Notes under the pieces: generated by a model
The model's input: only the letters and a program-made list of their open reading frames with translations
Databases searched by the model: none
Told to the model about the DNA's origin: nothing
Position numbers and translations under genes: made by a program
Assembly: GCF_007565055.1 (NCBI RefSeq)
Contig: NC_044553.1
Location: 102,709,858 to 102,773,857, forward strand
From: Rhinopithecus roxellana
Lineage: Eukaryota; Chordata; Mammalia; Primates; Cercopithecidae
DNA: 64,000 nt
Reading direction: 5' to 3'
Shown: piece after piece, positions 59,298 to 64,000 of the stretch
Position numbering within the stretch: position 1 is the first letter of the stretch
Layout of the letters: the number at the start of each line of letters is the position of its first letter

Positions 59298-59583
59298 TTC
59301 TTTTTTTTTTTTTTTTGAGACAGAGTCTTGCTCTGTCGCCCAGGCTAGAGTGCAGTGGCCGGATCTCAGCTCACTGCAAGCTCCGCCTCCCGGGTTTACG
59401 CCATTCTCCTGCCTCAGCCTCCCGAGTAGCTGGGACTACAGGCGCCCGCCACCTCGCCTGGCTAGTTTTTGTATTTTTAGTAGAGACGGGGTTTCACCGT
59501 GTTAGCCAGGATGGTCTCAATCTCCTGACCTCGTGATCCGCCCGTCTCAGCCTCCCAAAGTGCTTGAGCCACCGCGCCCGGCC
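59298..59583 (-). mobile_element. AluYR-type (cercopithecoid), antisense, with a small deletion
   Basis: A young reverse Alu with 'gtggccggatctcagctcac' and 'cttgagccaccgcgcccggc'. Target-site duplicates GAGGGTAACATTTCT (59283-59297) and GAGGGTAAAATTTCT (59584-59598) differ at one base. About 13 bases of the usual '...gctgggattacaggctt...' are missing near 59563, a deletion between short direct repeats. Confidence 0.94.
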
Positions 59584-59819
59584 GAGGGTAAAATTTCTAA
59601 TAAAATGTTTAAAACCCTAAAGGTAAGTTCTTGCATACGTGACATTTGCACAGCAATTCATTCTGAAATGATTGCCAAGCTGACTTGCGTGAGAAAAGCA
59701 AGCAGAGGAAGGAAGTGCCTGGCCAGGCCCATCTACCTCTGTGAATCAGAGGAAGTGCTCAGGCAAGCATCACGAAAAAGTCATGGCGGGACTTCTTTTA
59801 TTTTCTTCTACCCCTTCAG

Positions 59820-59865
59820 CTCACCTCCTTGTCCATGATCAGAAATGAAAGGAAATAAGGTAAAG
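59820..59865 (+). other. Candidate small exon (weak)
   Basis: Acceptor with a pyrimidine-rich tract (ttattttcttctaccccttcag, ending at 59819) and a donor AAAG|GTAAGT at 59866-59871. The 46 bases between them are too short to judge coding potential. Good splice signals this close occur by chance, so confidence is low. Confidence 0.15.
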
Positions 59866-59871
59866 GTAAGT

Positions 59872-61639
59872 CCATCCCTAGCTCATAGAGCTGACAGAAG
59901 ACAGGTTGGTTGTAGAGAGAGCTGGTCACTGTGGGCACAGCCCATGTTATTGTTAGCTGGTGTGGAACTGGTACAGTAAGGGCAAGCAGCTTTTCCTGTG
60001 CAGTGAGTTGGAATTAAACATGCTAATTTGAGGTCTCTTTTAAGTATTTTGTTTAACTCCATTGGCCTTTAATTCCTTTATATTACATCATTTAATGTAA
60101 TGTTATTTATATATGAAGCATGTTATGCTTATTAACCAATGTGCAAAAATCTAAAGTACAGATTTTCTATAATGGGCTAATTACAGGACTTTAAAGCCAC
60201 CTACTGAGTTTTGCTGAGCTTCACAACAGGTTCACTGAACTGGATAAATTTATTCAAACGTGTGGAAATGAACCCCATTCTAAGTGCAACGGTACTGGGA
60301 AAACACACAAATTATACCTCAATACCAGTTTAATGGGTCAAACAGTGAACCTGAATACTGAACTTATCTACATCTTAAAATAGTGGGGAAGCCAGTGGTA
60401 AAAAAGGAAGTGCCCATTCAAGGGAGTTTCTCCCTGTTTGTAAACAGTGGCAATAAAACAATAAGCATGGCCATTAGGAGCAAGTTCCCCATGCTCAGAA
60501 AACAGAGGTGGTTGCCTTTCAATGACCTTTGAAAATACACAACTTTCATAACCAAACCCAAGAGTGGAACGAAGTGACGAAAGCTCGGCAAACACATCCC
60601 AAGTGCAGCCCTTTAATCTTTCCTGAGAACAAGAGGCGCGTTTTTTTGTGTCATGGCTTAGGAGGAATTCAGCATGGAGTGTTCAGAGTTAGAAATACAA
60701 ATAAGGCCTAAATATGCAGTGAAATTAAACACTCTCTTCAAACCAGTTTTTTCCCTGAGCTTGATCAAAACAGGGATATGTTGATCAGTTAGTATTATTT
60801 CTTCATTAATCCATCCTCAAATGTTTTTTTGAGAGTTCCAGAGAACTTTAGACTTAAGCTTCATAGCACCATATTTAGAACTATTATTCTATTATTAATA
60901 GAATATGGATTATGAAAATACAAAGATCGGGAAGAAAAAAAGAAAATGGAGGTAGACAGAAGTCTGAGAGCCAGGTTAGGAACAGAGGTGAAAGGAAAGA
61001 CCCTATTTCCTATACTGCATCTTTATTGATGAAACTTCAGTTTCCAATTAGACATATTCTCTCCCTCTCTCTCTCTCATATGTGATCATATATGCTATCA
61101 GTGAAAATAGATATTGCTTTTATGCTTTTATAGCACCTTGTAGCAATGATCTACTAATTTTGTCATGAAAAGGAAAAGAATGTTATTTCCAAGGCTGCAA
61201 GAATTCCGGTACTGTCCTTGGGGCACCCTATTGACAATGTACACTCCACCCCTTGGCTGACAGTAAGTAGGGTGTTGATAACCTAATCCATGCTTTTCTC
61301 TTCAGGGTGATGCTGGCATGCCTAGCTCTGGAAGTGGTAAAGCCTGGATTTATACAGCACTCTCTGCAAGTGTCACATACACCAATAAAAAGAGAGTTCT
61401 TCAGGAAATGAGGTGTGACGCAGGCCAGCTTCGCCAAGACTCTCAGACCAAGAAATAAGGATTTAAATATGAAATACTAAAATTTAACACATGACTGAAA
61501 CAAAATAAATGGTGTACTACTGAAAGCATTTGAGGTAATTAATCAATGCTGTGTTTGTACATATCATTAAATATATTATGCTCAGTTTAGATTTGATTTC
61601 TATGCTCCTTTTATAAAGAGTTAAAAGAAAATACATTTG
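59872..61639. other. Intergenic DNA, no gene seen
   Basis: No repeat or exon recognised with confidence. A TCTC-rich patch lies at about 61060-61077. Confidence 0.45.
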
Positions 61640-62060
61640 AATTCACGCTGATACCGAAAACATGCTCCTAGCTTCTAGTTTTTTGGATTTCAAATCATTT
61701 CCATTAACAAACAGCTATTTGCCCTCTAATAAAATATGTCATTATGCTTTATTCACATTGCACAAAAGAATCACTGAAAAATCGCCCCGATGATGGCCAA
61801 TAATTACACATTTTGCTCCTGTGCTAGCGATGAAGAAATCTGTTCATTGGAGAAAGCAGGTGCTAGGGCGTCAAGCTAATAGTCAATGTGTGCCACGGTA
61901 ATTAGCCACTGCGATCGCTAAAATTAACAATTAGCTAACATGCAATTCTCTTTTTTGCAGGCTGCAGTTTACTTTGTAGAATCCTTGTATGTTCTTAGTA
62001 ATTATTCTGACAGCTTATTATTTTTATTTTTTCTGGTTTGAACACAGCTTTAACATTTGC
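61640..62060. promoter_or_regulatory. Candidate conserved regulatory element
   Basis: Insertion-free sequence with closely spaced homeodomain-type cores, TAATTAC (near 61801), TAATTAG (61899-61905) and CAATTAGCTAA (61928-61938). It keeps CpGs in AT-rich surroundings, including the palindrome GCGATCGC at 61911-61918. These properties are typical of developmental enhancers. Conservation and activity are untested. Confidence 0.4.
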
Positions 62061-62669
62061 ATCGGGCAACCCAAATGTTCAACAGGCAGAAGTGAAACAA
62101 CTGCTTGACTAGGCATTTTTGTGAGGCATACATTTGGTTGTTTTCTGAACTTTTCATTGTTGGGGAGGGAGTGGTAGGGGCGAGATCTGTGATTCTCTCA
62201 CAGCTATTGTCTTCTTCCCTAGGGCCTTCCTCCCCGGCCGGCACACTCAGCCATCCTGAAGCTTTTAGAAGGAAAACTGCCCAGTCAGCGGCAATTTAGA
62301 CTCTAGGGAACAACTCCAGGGATGAAGTGCCACAGTCAAGCTGGTCAAAACATCTTCCTTTCATTCCTCTTCCCTGGAGTGTGTCTTTGGTTAATGCATT
62401 CACTGCCCCCGCACCCGCCCTTACTGAGAAAATGTAGCATCCTGTGTGGCTTGTTCTCGTCAGGGGTGTATGCTGAGATAATACTGCTAGAGCCTTTTAA
62501 TGGATAGAATAAAGAAGGCCTCAGCCTACATGCCGAAGGAAAAAAATTAAAGGCAAAGGAATCATTTGTTTCCAGAAATCCTCTGGAAGACAGAAACGTG
62601 TTTAAGGCACTCACAGCATTCAAGTAAGATAAATTGTGGCAAAAAATTTAACAAACTGTTAATTCCAAA
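62061..62669. other. Unique DNA, no gene supported
   Basis: Short overlapping frames (60-92 codons) on both strands without domains, no repeat recognised. Confidence 0.45.
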
Positions 62670-63140
62670 CTATCGTGGTCAAAAAATTACTACAGATTTA
62701 GTGGCATAAACAATACACATTTAAGAGCTTACAGTTCTGGAGGTCAGAAGGCCAAAACAGGTCTCACTAGGCTGAAATCCAGATGTTGCCAGGGCTGCGT
62801 TCCTTCTTAAGGCTCTGGGGCTGAATCTGTTTCCTGTTTCCTCACTCCTTGGCTCAAAGGAGCCAAACACCATTGCATCTTCAAAGCCAGCAACATTGCA
62901 TCTCTCTCACTATTCTGCAGCCAAGCCTCCCTCTGACCACAGCTGGGAAAATTCTCCAATTTTAAGGACCTTTGTGATTACATTGGGCCCACCTGGGTAG
63001 TCCAAGCTCATCCCCTCCTCTCAAGGTCCTTAATTTAATCATGTCTGCAAAGTCTCTTTTCTCATGTAATGTAATGTAACAGGTTCCAGGGATTAGGACA
63101 CGGATGTTTTTGGAGGGCCATTATTCGGCCTGTCACACAA
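62670..63140 (-). mobile_element. ERVL-MaLR (MLT1-type) solitary LTR, antisense
   Basis: Reverse LTR order on the + strand: 'acagatttagtggcataaac', 'cttacagttctggaggtcag', 'aggctgaaatccagatgttg', 'tttgtgattacattgggccc', 'ttaatttaatcatgtctgca', 'attaggacacggatg', 'ccattattcggcctgtcaca'. Subfamily uncertain. No internal sequence. Confidence 0.65.
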
Positions 63141-64000
63141 ACCAATGAAAATATACATAGAGTAAGTTTGTGCTGTTCTACCCTAGAGAGTCAGTGCACA
63201 TTTAATGTCAGGGATTGAATTACTTGGAAGTGGTGAGGTGAGGGTGGGATAATGGATTTCCATGGTTTCCACAGACAATAAACTCTTTCTGGCCTTCCTG
63301 TGCCAGATCCCCCAACTGAAGATGGAGCCAGTGCAGGTCGTGTTTTGTCCTACCACTCCCAGGCTCCTGAGCTTTGGAGGGCCTTCTCACCCTCTTGTTG
63401 GAAGTGGCACTTTTCAGAGTGCAGGCTTGGCCTGGCTAAGAGCTATCATCATGTGTTCTGTGCTTTATTACAGTGTTGGGCTGCAGCACTCTGGCTTACT
63501 TACTGTGAGAATGAGTGATACAGGCTGCTGCCCACAGAAACCCTGAACAACATAAGGAACTCTGCCCATTGCAGTCCTAACTACTAAAATGTAGCGACAG
63601 GGAGGTACAGCTGCATTCCTGAGAAGTGCTGCCACCTTGTCCAGGTGTGAGTTGATTTTCAGGGCTCAACACGGCTTTGACAGATGTTTCTCAGCAAGGC
63701 CCAGAGAATCTGGATCTTGGGACCTGCTGCAGGCTGCGGAGTCTCAGGAGGGACCGGCTTAGCAGGAGAGGTCAGTTTGAAGTGAGCTGTGAAAGAGGCT
63801 GGAGCCAGCCTTGTGGTGAGAAAACACAGCAACACATTCTATTTGTTTAAGTGGGAGGAAACTGGAATGAGTAGGATCTGCCCAGAAGAGGTAGGCAGGC
63901 ATCCTGAGAGCTAATCACTACTGAGTTTCAATAAGGTGAGACCACACCGCCTAAGATGGTCCTTGTTAAATGGCAAAAAGACACGGGGTATGGAGGTGTG
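63141..64000. other. Intergenic DNA to the window end
   Basis: No gene and no repeat identified with confidence. Frames at 63262-63546 overlap in different registers and lack domains. Confidence 0.45.

Noticed and set aside
41790..63140. A complete endogenous retrovirus
   Set aside because: Only solitary MaLR LTR relics are seen (41790-42208, 62670-63140, and 38320-38830). No gag, pol or env region lies beside them.
1..64000. CRISPR array, bacterial operons or phage
   Set aside because: Repeats are dispersed primate families. No regular direct repeats with unique spacers and no prokaryotic gene organisation.
1..64000. Human origin of the window
   Set aside because: The three young Alus carry cercopithecoid AluYR variants and sit in target duplicates as complete recent insertions. 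Human DNA would show AluY with 'ggctcacgcctgt'.

Overview
The window is nuclear DNA from an Old World monkey (cercopithecoid primate). It carries Alu, MIR, L2, L1, MaLR, hAT and Tigger repeats, which makes it primate. Three young Alu copies (46491-46803, 48531-48851, 59298-59583) have the 'ggctcaagcctgt' and 'gatccg(g/a)cca' variants that I associate with the cercopithecoid AluYR lineage rather than with human AluY. I see no supported protein-coding gene. The open frames are short, look random, or lie inside repeats. I could not identify the chromosomal locus.

Layout. (1) 1-10.3 kb is nearly free of recognisable transposons and holds one weak and three clear GC/CpG-rich blocks (about 0.8-1.37, 5.46-6.03, 8.05-8.94 and 9.75-10.3 kb), with a strong splice-donor sequence at 1371 and CTCF-like cores near 170 and 8821. 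(2) 10.3-23.5 kb is AT-rich, mostly unique DNA with very few insertions (one Alu monomer and a few ancient relics). It ends with two small candidate exons at 22.7 and 23.0 kb. (3) 23.5-48.9 kb is ordinary primate intergenic or intronic DNA. It holds a tandem Alu pair, several complete Alus with visible target-site duplications, old antisense L1 pieces, a 5'-truncated primate L1, two MaLR LTRs, a MER30-like hAT element, a Tigger relic and a nested Alu-in-Alu. (4) 48.9-52.5 kb is again insertion-poor and rich in TAATTA/CAATTA words. (5) 52.5-64 kb is mixed: an Alu with a perfect-looking hairpin, L2/MIR/L1 relics, an AluYR, a second candidate cis-regulatory block at 61.6-62.1 kb and a MaLR LTR.

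Reading as a whole. Clustered CpG islands beside long insertion-poor, AT-rich stretches are typical of the flank of a developmental regulator gene. The most likely content is non-coding regulatory DNA, possibly with exons of a long non-coding transcript starting from one of the islands. That is inference from composition and motifs. No conservation or expression data were available.
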